From CBDCGJ01 sp965216645 (GTDB lineage: Bacteria; Pseudomonadota; Alphaproteobacteria; GCA-2731375), in NCBI GenBank assembly GCA_965216645.1, contig CBDCGJ010000045.1, positions 40,692-104,691 of the forward strand: a DNA stretch of 64,000 bases, given 5' to 3'. The position numbers and the translations under genes are program-made. Positions within the stretch are counted from its first letter, which is position 1. Every line of letters starts with the position of its first letter. The notes under the pieces were generated by a model. It worked only from the letters and a program-made list of their open reading frames with translations. It made no database searches and was not told the origin of the DNA. Positions 16,998 through 26,125 of the stretch are shown one piece after another.

Positions 16998-18010
16998 GCG
17001 TCGCTCCCTTGCTCGCGATAGAGATACTTATTGGCGCCGCTCGGGGCCAGCCAGTCACGGACCCGCTCCGTGTCGGCGTCGTCCAGTTCGGCAAACTGCC
17101 GGCGCAACGCGCTGAGGCATTTGACTTGATAGGGGAAGGTTGGCTGCCGATAGGTTTTGCCCAGCAAATCCAGTTCGACGATCCGTCGCCCGGCAGCTCT
17201 ATGCCGCGCATTGGCGTCTAGGAACGGTAGATAGACGCGACCGGCAAAATCCAGCATCGCCTGCGTTGTCTCTGGCAGATCGTCATCCCAATCGCCCTCG
17301 ATACCGGAGAGGTCGTCCATCTGACGGAGCCAGGATTCCGTTCGCTGCGCGCGGTCGCGCATCAACCGTAACGGCGTCGGGTCCGTCGCCAATACCATAA
17401 GCTGGCCGCCAAGAGCGAAGTCGGCCGCGGACGGCCGGCCGCCGAACAGGTAGCAGTGCAGATTGACATGTTCTTCCAGCAGTTCCAGCACGCGTAGGTA
17501 ACTCTGCTCGATGACCGGCGCGTTCTGGGACGTGCAGCCGACAAGTTCCATGCGGCCGATTTGCCGTTCCGCGAATTGCTGCGCGATGTCGAGACGTTCG
17601 TCTTCATCCGCGTCGGGAAAGCTATCGTCGGCGATCCATAAGCTGGCATATTCGATATCGTCGGCATAAGCCCAACGGTAATGGAACATGGCTTTGGTCA
17701 ACCATTCGTCGGCGAAATCCTCCAACAACAGGCAGATGAAGCGAAGCGCCGGGTCGGCCGGATATACGGACCGGGTTTGATGACGTTCCTCCAACACCGC
17801 GATGATCGGCGTCGTATCGATCATGCGAGATCCGTCGGGAAACTCCAGGATCGGCACTAAAGCGGGCTTCACGTCGGCATAGTCATCGCGGTTCCGGGTC
17901 GTTTTCAGTACCCAGTCAAACGACAAACGGCGATAGCGCATGAGCGCGCGCAGCTTGCGGGAATAGGGCGAACCATGGCTACCGATCAGGCGGTAACGTT
18001 CCGTCGTCAT
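16994..18010 (-). CDS. Large GST-like protein
   Basis: A 338-residue protein with an N-terminal GST thioredoxin fold (GSHGSPYSRKLRALMRYR, then LVPILEFPDGSRMIDTTPII) and a helical C-terminal region with FGGRPSAADFALGGQLM, typical of GST C-terminal domains. It is over 100 residues longer than ordinary GSTs. It starts 2 bases after the FAD oxidase stop and overlaps the next GST by 4 bases, so all three are probably made from one message. Activity and substrate are not known. Confidence 0.8.
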   Translation of the reverse strand: MTTERYRLIGSHGSPYSRKLRALMRYRRLSFDWVLKTTRNRDDYADVKPALVPILEFPDGSRMIDTTPIIAVLEERHQTRSVYPADPALRFICLLLEDFADEWLTKAMFHYRWAYADDIEYASLWIADDSFPDADEDERLDIAQQFAERQIGRMELVGCTSQNAPVIEQSYLRVLELLEEHVNLHCYLFGGRPSAADFALGGQLMVLATDPTPLRLMRDRAQRTESWLRQMDDLSGIEGDWDDDLPETTQAMLDFAGRVYLPFLDANARHRAAGRRIVELDLLGKTYRQPTFPYQVKCLSALRRQFAELDDADTERVRDWLAPSGANKYLYREQGSDA

Positions 18011-18012
18011 CT

Positions 18013-19617
18013 TTAGTCGGCTTTCAGAAGAATGCCGGGATTGAGGATACCGGCCGGGTCCAGCTTATCCTTAACGCCGGCTAAGGCCTCGCTGAACAGG
18101 CTCGGCACCTGTTTTTCGTACCAAGGCATATGATCGCGCCCGACAGCGTGGTGGTGGGTAATCGTGCCGCCATGGTCATGCACCGCGTCGGAAGCGCCGT
18201 TCTTTATTTGTTGCCATTGCTCCATCAAGGCGCCGTGCCTGCCCAAGGCCTGATATGTGTAGTAGGGCGCCGCGCCGTCGGGATAGGCGTGGGTGAAGCG
18301 GCAGGTGACGATACCGGGCCGCCCCGTCGCGTCCTCGATCGCGGCTTGGGTCGCCGCCATGACGTTTTCGTGGAAGCTTTCGAACCGATCCCAGGTGATC
18401 GACGTCTCGAAAGTGTCCGATATCACCGCTGCGGAGATCAGCGCTTCGCGGTAATAGGGCATGCGGATGAAGGCATTGCGCCAGGCACCGGCGGCGCCGG
18501 CTTTATGGCCATCAGGGTCTTTGGCCGCGTCGGCGTCGTATTTGCCGCCGAGCTCACGGCAGATTTCCAGGCCGCGCGCCATTTTGGTGCCAACGTCATG
18601 ATCCGCGGACTCGAAAGCCAGCACGACGACGCTCTGTTGGCCGTCGCCAAAGCCGTTCAGATAGGCTTCGTTCTGATCGAGCAGACGAACATTGGTCGGA
18701 AACAGGCCGGACTGGGTGAGGGCGCGCACCGCCTCGGCGCCTTGCAGGAAGCTTTCGAACATTACCGCTGTGGAGGCCCGATGGGTCGGCCGGTCCTGCA
18801 ATCGCATCCACGCCTGGGTAATGATCCCAAGCGCACCTTCGGAGCCGATCATCAGGCGGTCCGGGCTGGGGCCCGCGCCGGAACCCGGCAATCGGCGCGA
18901 TTCCATGACGCCTTGCGGCGTTACCATGCGGACGTTTTCGACGAAATCGTCGATATGGGTATAGAGGGTGGCGTAGTGACCGCCGGAGCGGGTGGCGATC
19001 ATGCCGCCCAATGTGGCCATGTCGAAGCTTTGCGGGAAATGGCGCAGGGTCAGGCCCTCCGGTTTCAGTGCCGCCTCGATCTCCGGCGTCCGCATGCCGC
19101 CCTGGATCAACGCGGCGCGGGAGGTTTTGTCGACCTCCAGCACGCGGTCCAACCGCGCCAGATCGACGCTGATGGCGCCATTGAAGCCCCCGCCGATTAC
19201 CGGCTCGACACCGCCGACAACGCTGGAACCGCCGCCGAAGGGGACCACGGCGACTTTGGCGCCCGCCGCCCAGTCGAACAGCGCCGCGATATCCTCTTCG
19301 TTTTCCGGATAGGCGACCGCGTCCGGTGCGTGGCGGAAATCGAGATCGTACATGCGGACATAATCCGGATAGGACTTGCCGTAGGTATGCTGCAACCGCT
19401 CCCAATGATCCGTCGTGCAGATGCCGGACAGGGCTGCGGGAATGTCGACCCGGGGCGCTGCCAGGGTCACTTGCTCGGGTGTCGGATGTTGCAGGCGTTC
19501 GAACCCCGCCACCTCGAAGCGCTCGGCATAGCGCGCCAATATCGTGTTCTCTTCCTCTTGGCTCGGGCCTTCGCCCTCATAACCCCAACCGCAAAATCTT
19601 GCCCGTTTCGTCGCCAT
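18013..19617 (-). CDS. FAD-binding oxidoreductase (alkyl-DHAP synthase-like)
   Basis: A 534-residue flavoprotein with an N-terminal FAD_binding_4 domain (VPFGGGSSVVGGVEP, then LRHFPQSFDMATLGGMIATRS and IGSEGALGIIT) and a C-terminal FAD-oxidase domain ending GHDHMPW-like (here AVGRDHMPWYEKQVPSLF) and DPAGILNPGIL. The closest named family is alkyldihydroxyacetonephosphate synthase, but ether lipid genes are not seen nearby and a 2-hydroxyacid dehydrogenase role is also possible. The start is ATG 19617 with AAAGGG upstream. It is the first gene of a FAD oxidase-GST-GST operon. Confidence 0.85.
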   Translation of the reverse strand: MATKRARFCGWGYEGEGPSQEEENTILARYAERFEVAGFERLQHPTPEQVTLAAPRVDIPAALSGICTTDHWERLQHTYGKSYPDYVRMYDLDFRHAPDAVAYPENEEDIAALFDWAAGAKVAVVPFGGGSSVVGGVEPVIGGGFNGAISVDLARLDRVLEVDKTSRAALIQGGMRTPEIEAALKPEGLTLRHFPQSFDMATLGGMIATRSGGHYATLYTHIDDFVENVRMVTPQGVMESRRLPGSGAGPSPDRLMIGSEGALGIITQAWMRLQDRPTHRASTAVMFESFLQGAEAVRALTQSGLFPTNVRLLDQNEAYLNGFGDGQQSVVVLAFESADHDVGTKMARGLEICRELGGKYDADAAKDPDGHKAGAAGAWRNAFIRMPYYREALISAAVISDTFETSITWDRFESFHENVMAATQAAIEDATGRPGIVTCRFTHAYPDGAAPYYTYQALGRHGALMEQWQQIKNGASDAVHDHGGTITHHHAVGRDHMPWYEKQVPSLFSEALAGVKDKLDPAGILNPGILLKAD

Positions 19618-19731
19618 CAAAATGCCCTTTCTCTTATCCTTCGACTATTCATGCGAACCTGAGGAAGCGCAAGCCGCGATTGCTCCGAACAGCGCCTTGG
19701 GTAAAATGCCCGCGACAAGAAGGAGACATAA

Positions 19732-20469
19732 ATGACAGACTTGGTCTTACGCCGTGACGAGGATGGCGTCGCTATTCTAACCCTAAACCGGCCTGATGCG
19801 CTAAATGCCTTGAGCCCCAAATTGTTTATCGAACTGCGCGGTCACATCGAGGCGATCGCCGGCGAGACGGAGAGCGTCGGTTGCGTGATCCTGCGGGGCG
19901 AGGGTCGTTCCTTCTCCGCCGGCAACGATCTGAAGGCGATCCAGGCCGGCGAGGAAGCGCCGTCGCCAACCTATCAAGCAGAGACCATCGATTTGATCGA
20001 GGCCCTGCCTCAGCCGGTGATCGCGGAGGTGGTGGGACATTGCTATACCGGCGCCTTGGAGCTGGCGCTGGCCTGCGACCTGCTGGTCTGTGGGATGGGC
20101 GCGAAGTTCGCCGACACGCACGGGAAATGGGGCATGACGCCGCGTTGGGGCATGAGCCAGCGGTTACCCCGGCGGATCGGCCCGCTGATGGCCAAGGAAA
20201 TGATGTTCACGGGCCGCGTGGTGACAGGATCGGAAGCTTCCGAACTCGGACTGGCTAATTTTTGCGTACCGGATGCGCAGGTCAGCGAGGCGGCGTTGAA
20301 GCTGGCGCAGGACATCGTCGCCAACTCCTGGCACTCCCTGCGCGGGGTCAAGATGCTGGTCAATAAGGGGCAGGACCACGGCCTTCGCGCCGGCATCCAA
20401 TTCGAATTGGACGAAAGCCCGGGCCGCAGTCCCGACTTGGCCGAGCGGCTGAAACAGTTCGGCGGTTGA
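19732..20469 (+). CDS. Enoyl-CoA hydratase/isomerase family protein
   Basis: A 245-residue crotonase-fold enzyme. The oxyanion-hole segments are GRSFSAGNDLKAIQ and GHCYTGALELALACDLLV, with the substrate-side loop KWGMTPRWGMSQRLPRRIG. Members hydrate, isomerise or cleave acyl-CoA thioesters in fatty or aromatic acid breakdown. The ribosome site AAGGAG is 6 bases before the ATG. It is divergent from the FAD oxidase operon and convergent with a MAPEG gene. The exact reaction is not determined. Confidence 0.9.
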   Translation: MTDLVLRRDEDGVAILTLNRPDALNALSPKLFIELRGHIEAIAGETESVGCVILRGEGRSFSAGNDLKAIQAGEEAPSPTYQAETIDLIEALPQPVIAEVVGHCYTGALELALACDLLVCGMGAKFADTHGKWGMTPRWGMSQRLPRRIGPLMAKEMMFTGRVVTGSEASELGLANFCVPDAQVSEAALKLAQDIVANSWHSLRGVKMLVNKGQDHGLRAGIQFELDESPGRSPDLAERLKQFGG

Positions 20470-20492
20470 TAAGATTCGGACGGTTAGGTCAT

Positions 20493-20879
20493 TCAGAACA
20501 AGGCGAAGAAGATCAACGCCAGACCGATCACCGAGACAAGCCAAACGCCGGTCCGAAGCCAGGCAATTCCGGCGATATAAACGCCCGTATAGACAAGCCT
20601 CGCCCAGAAGAAGATATGCGCGCCCAACGCCGTCATTTCACTTGCTTTACCCGAGACATGGGCAACCAGGACCAAGGCGGCGAAGAGGACCAGATTTTCC
20701 AGCATGTTCCGGTGCGCGCGCTGGGCCCGGCCGGCCCAACCCGTCAGCGCCGGCATATCTTCCCGATTGTCCGCCAGGATTGGCAGGCTGACCTGGGAGA
20801 GGGCGCCTTGTACAGAGATTACAGCCTGTGCCAATGTCAAAACCACGGCGGCAACGAGTAACCAAAGGTCTACAGTCAT
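20493..20879 (-). CDS. MAPEG-family membrane protein
   Basis: A 128-residue integral membrane protein with about four hydrophobic helices. It has the MAPEG pattern RAQRAHRNMLENLVLFAALVL in its second helix and FFWARLVYTGVYIAGI later. MAPEG proteins include microsomal glutathione transferases and eicosanoid enzymes; in bacteria they are mostly uncharacterised and may use glutathione at the inner membrane. The start 20879 is preferred (GGAGGG 6 bases upstream) over the in-frame start at 20915. The window also has three soluble GSTs and a GFA protein. Confidence 0.85.
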   Translation of the reverse strand: MTVDLWLLVAAVVLTLAQAVISVQGALSQVSLPILADNREDMPALTGWAGRAQRAHRNMLENLVLFAALVLVAHVSGKASEMTALGAHIFFWARLVYTGVYIAGIAWLRTGVWLVSVIGLALIFFALF

Positions 20880-21037
20880 GATTCCCTCCTCAACTGCGAC
20901 GAATCGGTGATCCAAAAATATTCTAACGAATGAATTAATCGTGGTTAACGCGAGTGTTTATGCCGGTTTTTCGTTTTCTTGCACCACCACATTGGTTATC
21001 CAGTACCCATAGTAATACCTAATTTGGAATCGCAGAA

Positions 21038-22165
21038 ATGAGCCATCAGACCAGCGCGCCCCTGGATGGGATTCGCGTCATCGATTTTACCAGCATGATC
21101 GCCGGCCCGACCTGCACCCGCCTATTAGCGGATTGCGGCGCGGAGGTGATTAAGATCGAGCCGCCGTCAGGCGACCATATGCGGCGCACGCCGCCCCAGC
21201 GTAACGGTCACAGCAGTTATTTCGGTCAGATGAATTGCGGCAAGAAAAGCGTTGTGCTGGACTTAAAGTCGCCGGCTGGAAAGGATCGGATACGTCGGCT
21301 GATCGCAACGGCGGATGTGGTGGTGGAAAACTACCGACCGGGCGTGATGGCCAGTCTGGAGCTCGATTATCCCGCCCTGTCATTGAACCAAACCGATCTG
21401 ATCTATTGTTCGATTTCCGGCTATGGTCAAAACGGCCCGCGCGCCCAACATGCCGCCTATGCCCCCATTATTCATGCGAGCAGCGGCTACGATCAGGCAC
21501 AGCATAGCTATCAGGAAGAATTGGACGCGCCGGAGCGCTGCGGTATTTTTACCGCCGACGTATTGGTCGGCGTCTATGCCTTCAGCGCCGTCCAAACCGC
21601 GTTGATCGGCAAACTACGACACGGCACGGGCCAATATATCGATGTGGCGATGCTGGATTCCATGATCAGCCTATTGGTGTTCGAATGCCAGCTGGCGCAG
21701 TTCCCGCAAGACACCCCACGTAACCTCTTTGGCCCGGTGCGCTCGAAGGATGGTTATGTGGTGGTGACCACGGTCACGCAGAAGAACTTCGTCGAGCTGG
21801 CTGAAGCGATCGATCGGGACGATTGGTTGGACGATCCGCGCTTCAATAGCGTTGAGGGGCGGCGTACCCACTGGCGCCTGTTTCACGACGAAATCGAAAA
21901 ATGGACGCAGCAACGCACGGCCGAGCAATGCGAGGAAATTCTCGTCGCCGCCGGCATTCCCTGCACGCAATACCGTAGCCTGCAGCAGGCCATGGTCGAC
22001 CCGCAGACGGTCGAACGCGGTGTGTTTCAGACGGTCGAGGACGTCAGCGGCCGTTTTCTGGTACCAAATCCGCCGTTCCAGTTCGCCGACAATAGCGTAC
22101 ATGCGCGGTCGCGTTCGCCGCAGCTTGGCGAACATACCGACGAGATTCTGGCGGAAATCGCCTAG
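21038..22165 (+). CDS. CaiB/BaiF-type (family III) CoA transferase
   Basis: A 375-residue family III CoA transferase, which moves CoA between carboxylic acids through an enzyme-aspartyl thioester. The N-terminus DGIRVIDFTSMIAGPTC and DVVVENYRPGVMASLELDY are characteristic. The catalytic Asp is in FTADVLVGVYAFSAV. The acyl substrate cannot be inferred. It may work with the enoyl-CoA hydratase on the same strand upstream, though a MAPEG gene on the other strand lies between. Its 3' end abuts repeat copy 2. Confidence 0.9.
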   Translation: MSHQTSAPLDGIRVIDFTSMIAGPTCTRLLADCGAEVIKIEPPSGDHMRRTPPQRNGHSSYFGQMNCGKKSVVLDLKSPAGKDRIRRLIATADVVVENYRPGVMASLELDYPALSLNQTDLIYCSISGYGQNGPRAQHAAYAPIIHASSGYDQAQHSYQEELDAPERCGIFTADVLVGVYAFSAVQTALIGKLRHGTGQYIDVAMLDSMISLLVFECQLAQFPQDTPRNLFGPVRSKDGYVVVTTVTQKNFVELAEAIDRDDWLDDPRFNSVEGRRTHWRLFHDEIEKWTQQRTAEQCEEILVAAGIPCTQYRSLQQAMVDPQTVERGVFQTVEDVSGRFLVPNPPFQFADNSVHARSRSPQLGEHTDEILAEIA

Positions 22166-22167
22166 CA

Positions 22168-22367
22168 CACCGCTGAATAACCCAAACTCTTAAAAAAAAT
22201 TTGTCATCCCGGGCAAGCGTAGCGCGACCCGGGATTTCAGGCAGAACGGATCAAGCCATTAGGCATGTTGCTCCATTCTGTTGGAGATACCGGATAACGG
22301 CTACGCCGTTTCCGGCATGACGGCTAAAGAATTCGGGTTAGTGTCGACTTTCTCAGCAGCTTGCTAG
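22168..22367. repeat. MITE-like repeat, copy 2
   Basis: About 200 bp between the convergent CoA transferase and GFA genes, homologous to copies 1 and 3. The left end is degraded (CCGCTGAATAACCCAA); the right end is CTCAGCAGCTTGCTAG. Both internal palindromes are present (CATCCCGGGCAAGCGTAGCG... and ATACCGGATAACGGC-TAC-GCCGTTTCCGG). As in copy 1, the terminal GCTAG contains the TAG stop of the leftward gene. Confidence 0.82.
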
Positions 22368-22837
22368 CTTTCCAATCCCAGTCGCTTGTGCCAGTCGGCG
22401 ATCGCCTCGTCGGGATATTCCTCGAACCGCTTGTCCGCATCCGCCGCGTGCACGGGTGCCCATTTGGCTTTGGAGCCGAGCATGAGATGGGTGCGTTCAG
22501 GTGGGATCGGCAGGTCGCTGTCGATGGCGGATGCGAAGGGATGCACCAAGTCCGGCCAGCGCGGGTCCCAGACCCATAGCGCGCTGCCGCAGCGGCGACA
22601 GAAATGGCGCCGGGCTTCGCTGTCCTCGCCGTTTTCCGTCTTCGCCTGATAGATCGTGATCTTCTCCTTGCCGTCGACCTCCAAACTGTCGTGGTCGCCG
22701 GAAAGATTGATCGCGTGCCCGCCGCCGCCCGCCGTCTTGCGGCAGATCGAGCAGTAGCAGAGATTGAACGGGTAGGGATGAACGCTATCCAACGAGAAGC
22801 GTACCGCGCCGCAATGACAGGACCCTTCCAACCGCAT
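22364..22837 (-). CDS. GFA-family zinc protein
   Basis: A 157-residue GFA/CENP-V-fold protein. Zinc-ligand cysteines are seen in GSCHCGAVRF, CYCSICRKTAGG and FCRRCGSALW. The family founder is glutathione-dependent formaldehyde-activating enzyme, but most members have no proven activity. Its ATG shares one base with the stop of the upstream MBL hydrolase (TGATG), so the two are co-translated. The TAG stop lies in the end of repeat copy 2. Confidence 0.88.
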   Translation of the reverse strand: MRLEGSCHCGAVRFSLDSVHPYPFNLCYCSICRKTAGGGGHAINLSGDHDSLEVDGKEKITIYQAKTENGEDSEARRHFCRRCGSALWVWDPRWPDLVHPFASAIDSDLPIPPERTHLMLGSKAKWAPVHAADADKRFEEYPDEAIADWHKRLGLES

Positions 22838-23697
22838 CAGTTGCCGCGGCGCTGTAGCACGATGCGGTTATAGACACCCTCCACATTCAAGGGCGACCAG
22901 TCCGCGAACTGTCCCCAGGCTTTATAGGCGCTCAAATCGACACTGGCTTTAATCTGCTCCAAGGATTTCCCTTCCCGAACGCCGGCAAGAACGCCGTTAT
23001 AAAGCGCCTCCAGATATTTCCTGTGATCGGCGGCGTCCTCCTTGGTGCCGTTCGGGCCATGGCCGGGCACCAAAATATCGAAGTCCATCCCCTCGACCTT
23101 TTTGATGGCCTCGACCCAGCCCGGCCAATAGGAATCCGACAGATTGCGGAACGCCACACGTTTGACCGAAATGAAGTCGACCGCGAATAGGGCCCGCTCG
23201 TCCGGGAAATGCATGACAATCAAATTGTCGGAATGGGAGGGGCCGACATAAGTCAAATGGACTTTCTTGCCGCCCAGCTCCACGGTCATCTTGTCGTTGA
23301 AAGTGACGTCCGGCACCGCGGTCGGCCGTTTCTCGGCGATGATTGCGCGTTTTGCCAGCTCATGGGAAATGACCACCGCATCGTCGGCCCAGACCTCGCC
23401 ACCGGCGATGTGATCGCGGTGGTCATGACTATAGATTACGTAGCGGATCTTCTTATCGAAGCGTTTGGCGATTTCGTCTTCCAGCCATTTCGCGGCGTCG
23501 GCGTTAATCGGGTCGGTGGCGATGACACCGTCGGGCGTAACCAGAAAAACGGAGTTATGGAACCGGTTTTGAAATCGATACAGATCGCCGGCGATTTGCG
23601 TGATCGAGCGTTTGACTTCCTGGGCTGAGCCAGCGGACAGGAAAAGAATTGGTGCGAACAACGCGGCGGAAATGAGTAATGAAACCTTCCTGAACAT
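22837..23697 (-). CDS. Secreted MBL-fold metallo-hydrolase
   Basis: A 286-residue periplasmic or secreted metallo-beta-lactamase-fold protein. A signal peptide (FRKVSLLISAALFAPILFLS, cleavage near SAGSAQ) precedes the domain. Metal-binding residues are in SHDHRDHIAGG, VGPSHSDNL and VPGHGPNGTKED. The overall pattern resembles class B3-like or alkylsulfatase-like hydrolases rather than glyoxalase II; the substrate is unknown. The start at 23697 follows GAGGAGA; a longer frame to 23733 only adds residues before the signal peptide. It is the first gene of an MBL-GFA operon. Confidence 0.85.
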   Translation of the reverse strand: MFRKVSLLISAALFAPILFLSAGSAQEVKRSITQIAGDLYRFQNRFHNSVFLVTPDGVIATDPINADAAKWLEDEIAKRFDKKIRYVIYSHDHRDHIAGGEVWADDAVVISHELAKRAIIAEKRPTAVPDVTFNDKMTVELGGKKVHLTYVGPSHSDNLIVMHFPDERALFAVDFISVKRVAFRNLSDSYWPGWVEAIKKVEGMDFDILVPGHGPNGTKEDAADHRKYLEALYNGVLAGVREGKSLEQIKASVDLSAYKAWGQFADWSPLNVEGVYNRIVLQRRGN

Positions 23698-23948
23698 GAG
23701 ATTCTCCTCGCTAATCGGTTTCTTAGTTAACAACGGTAGTCGCCGCTTTATTCCCCTGTCAAAACCGTGGCGATAAACTTTTCTTGTGCCGGACGGAGAG
23801 ATTTAGCCCGCCGATGCGCAGACGAACCCGCCCGGGTAACGCGCGTGCCGAAAGGTTCCGAGGCGCGCCTATAAACGCCGCCTCGACCAGGTACCCGATT
23901 ATGGGTGTGTTTGATTGGTGGGCGGAGCCCGCCGCCCGGCGGTAACGG

Positions 23949-24158
23949 TTAGTCAAGCAGTTGGATGTTTTCCGCCGCTTCCTTACCGTTGCGGCCCGGC
24001 ACGAGCTCGTAGGACACTTTTTGCCCTTCGTAAAGACCGTCTAGGCCCGAACGCTGCACTGCCGAAATATGGACGAAAGCATCCTTCGAACCGTCTTCCG
24101 GCTCGATGAAACCATACCCCTTGGTCGTGTTGAACCATTTAACCGTGCCGTTCGCCAT
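23949..24158 (-). CDS. Cold-shock-domain protein (CspA family)
   Basis: A 69-residue single cold-shock domain that binds single-stranded RNA and DNA and acts as an RNA chaperone. RNP1 is KGYGFIEPED and RNP2 is DAFVHISAV; the protein starts MANGTVKWFNTTKGYG. The ribosome site is GGGAGAAG. The 5' leader of about 120 bases, if the promoter at 24286-24315 is correct, fits the long leaders of csp genes. Whether it is cold-induced cannot be told from sequence. Confidence 0.94.
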   Translation of the reverse strand: MANGTVKWFNTTKGYGFIEPEDGSKDAFVHISAVQRSGLDGLYEGQKVSYELVPGRNGKEAAENIQLLD

Positions 24159-24285
24159 CGTCTTCTCCCTGACTTTGCTGGCGGGCGGCGTCTTTCCACC
24201 GCCTCAGTTGATATTGCCCACAATAGTCTTCAGAGAACCTTCGCGGACGTCGTGCAGAAAACCGACCGATCTTCGTGCAAGGCAG

Positions 24286-24315
24286 AGTAAAGGCGCTCGT
24301 GCCCCCCTAGGTCAA
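24286..24315 (-). promoter_or_regulatory. Candidate sigma70 promoter of the cold-shock gene
   Basis: Leftward -35 TTGACC (24315-24310) and -10 TTTACT (24291-24286) with an 18-base spacer, giving a leader of roughly 120 bases before the csp ATG. It matches consensus at 5 of 6 and 4 of 6 positions. It is a candidate only. Confidence 0.45.
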
Positions 24316-24330
24316 GGCAAAAGTGAGCGA

Positions 24331-26106
24331 CTATCCGACATATTCGTCTAGCGGAACGGGGTCGATTTGGCCGCTATCCAAATGTTCCCGGGCATAGTCC
24401 AAGTAAACGCCGCTACGCAGAAACAAATCGAACAAGTCTGGATCGATATGTTGGTCCTGTTTCATGAAATTCATGATACGAACGGCTTCGCTCAAAGGTT
24501 TGGCCTTCTTGTAAGGACGGTCGGATGCGGTGAGTGCTTCGAAAATATCCGCGATCGCCATGATCTTTGCGGGCACTGACATCTCCGCTTTTTCAAGCCC
24601 GCGAGGATAGCCGGTTCCATCCATCTTTTCGTGGTGACCGCCGGCGATTTCCGGCACCTCGCGCAGCTCTTTCGGCCAAGGCAGGGATTCCAACATAATG
24701 ATGGTTTGAACGATGTGGTCATTGATCGAAAATCGTTCTTCTTCCGTCAACGTGCCCCGCTCGATACATAGATTGTAGATCTCGCCGAAATTATTGGTCA
24801 GATCCGGCACCGCCATCTTGAAGCCCCAGGGATTGTCGCCGAACGGGCGGTCCTGGGCGCTTCCCCGGAGATGGATATGTTCCGGCTTGTCATCCAACAG
24901 TTTCTCTGTCGCGGGGAGGGGGCGGGCAAGCGATTTCGCCGCATGACGCATCTCCTCATGACCCAGCCCGAGCCGGTCGTCGAAATGGCGGGTCCACTCT
25001 CTCTGGGCGATCTCCCGCACACGTTTCTGCCGCGCCGGATCCATGGTTTCGCCGCCGATATTACAGTCGGCAACGAAGGTGAAGTCGTTATCCAAAGCGG
25101 CCAACCGTTCCTTGAGTTGGTGTTTCAACGCCGCTTCGTCGCCACCTTCGGCCACGCCCTTCCAGTAATCGATTTCCGCGTCCCGACGCAGCACTTCGAA
25201 GCGGGTGCGGATTTCGTGAATGCGGTTGTAGATGGTTTCGAGCTTGGTCGCTTTGTCGACGACATATTCCGGCGTCGTCACTTTACCGCAATCGTGCAAC
25301 CAAGCGGCGATGTGAAAGGCATAGCGCTGCTCTTCGGTCAGCTCGAAGTCCGCTAACGGACCCTCCGTCGCTGCTGTGGCCGCGTCGACCAGCCGTTGCG
25401 CCAAGTCGGGTACGCGGGTGCAGTGACCACCAGTATAGGGCGATTTGGCATCGATGGCGCGCGCCATCAAGCTGATGATCGCCTCGAGCAGGCGTCGCTG
25501 CGCCATCAGCAGATTCTGGTTGTCGATGGCGACCGCGGCTTGGCTGGCCAGCGCCTCCACATGGGGAATGGTTTCTTCGATGAAACTGACCGTCTCCCCC
25601 GTCGCCGCGTCGATCGCGTTAATCAACTGCAAAACGCCGATTACCTCGCCCTTATTCCGCTCTTTCATCGGAATCGTCAGGAAGGATTTGGACCGATAAC
25701 CGCTTCTGCTGTCGAAAGCTTGTGTGCCGGAAAAGTCGAATTCGTCCTCGTCGGAATAGGCGTCGTCAACACTGACGGTCTGACCGTGGATCGCGGCGTA
25801 GCTGGCCACATTCTTGTCGAGAGCGGTACCGTCGCCGTCATATAGGGGGAGGGCGGGAAAATCGACCGCCTGCTCGCTTGTTCCGCCCAACCGTACGCCC
25901 AATGAATCATTGTTCAGGATCGCGAAATCGAGGCGGTCGCCGTCCTCCGACATCAGGTAGATCGTCCCGCCATCCGCGTTGGTCAGACGTTGCGCTTCCT
26001 CGAGAATGATTTCGAGGAGCCGGTCATGATCCCGTTCCGCCGAGAGGGCGATGCCGAGTTGGATCAGCCGTTCGAGATTCCGTTGATTTTGCGGCGTTTC
26101 ACTCAT
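24331..26106 (-). CDS. GAF-HD-GYP protein, predicted c-di-GMP phosphodiesterase
   Basis: A 591-residue cytoplasmic protein with an N-terminal GAF sensor domain (about 20-195) and a C-terminal HD-GYP domain. Metal and signature residues are HDCGK (271-275) and HHEKMDGTGYP (from 491), so it keeps the full HD-GYP motif and probably degrades cyclic di-GMP. About 220 residues separate the HD and GYP motifs, against roughly 65 in ordinary HD-GYP domains, so there is a large helical insertion. ATG 26106 is preferred over an upstream TTG (26136) that would overlap the preceding gene. A paralogue with a similar insertion lies at 36380-38110. Confidence 0.88.
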   Translation of the reverse strand: MSETPQNQRNLERLIQLGIALSAERDHDRLLEIILEEAQRLTNADGGTIYLMSEDGDRLDFAILNNDSLGVRLGGTSEQAVDFPALPLYDGDGTALDKNVASYAAIHGQTVSVDDAYSDEDEFDFSGTQAFDSRSGYRSKSFLTIPMKERNKGEVIGVLQLINAIDAATGETVSFIEETIPHVEALASQAAVAIDNQNLLMAQRRLLEAIISLMARAIDAKSPYTGGHCTRVPDLAQRLVDAATAATEGPLADFELTEEQRYAFHIAAWLHDCGKVTTPEYVVDKATKLETIYNRIHEIRTRFEVLRRDAEIDYWKGVAEGGDEAALKHQLKERLAALDNDFTFVADCNIGGETMDPARQKRVREIAQREWTRHFDDRLGLGHEEMRHAAKSLARPLPATEKLLDDKPEHIHLRGSAQDRPFGDNPWGFKMAVPDLTNNFGEIYNLCIERGTLTEEERFSINDHIVQTIIMLESLPWPKELREVPEIAGGHHEKMDGTGYPRGLEKAEMSVPAKIMAIADIFEALTASDRPYKKAKPLSEAVRIMNFMKQDQHIDPDLFDLFLRSGVYLDYAREHLDSGQIDPVPLDEYVG

Positions 26107-26125
26107 GATCGAGATCTCGCAATCG

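Noticed and set aside
18130..19662. 510-codon rightward open frame opposite the FAD oxidase gene
   Set aside because: The opposite strand encodes a complete FAD-binding enzyme; this frame lacks any family pattern.
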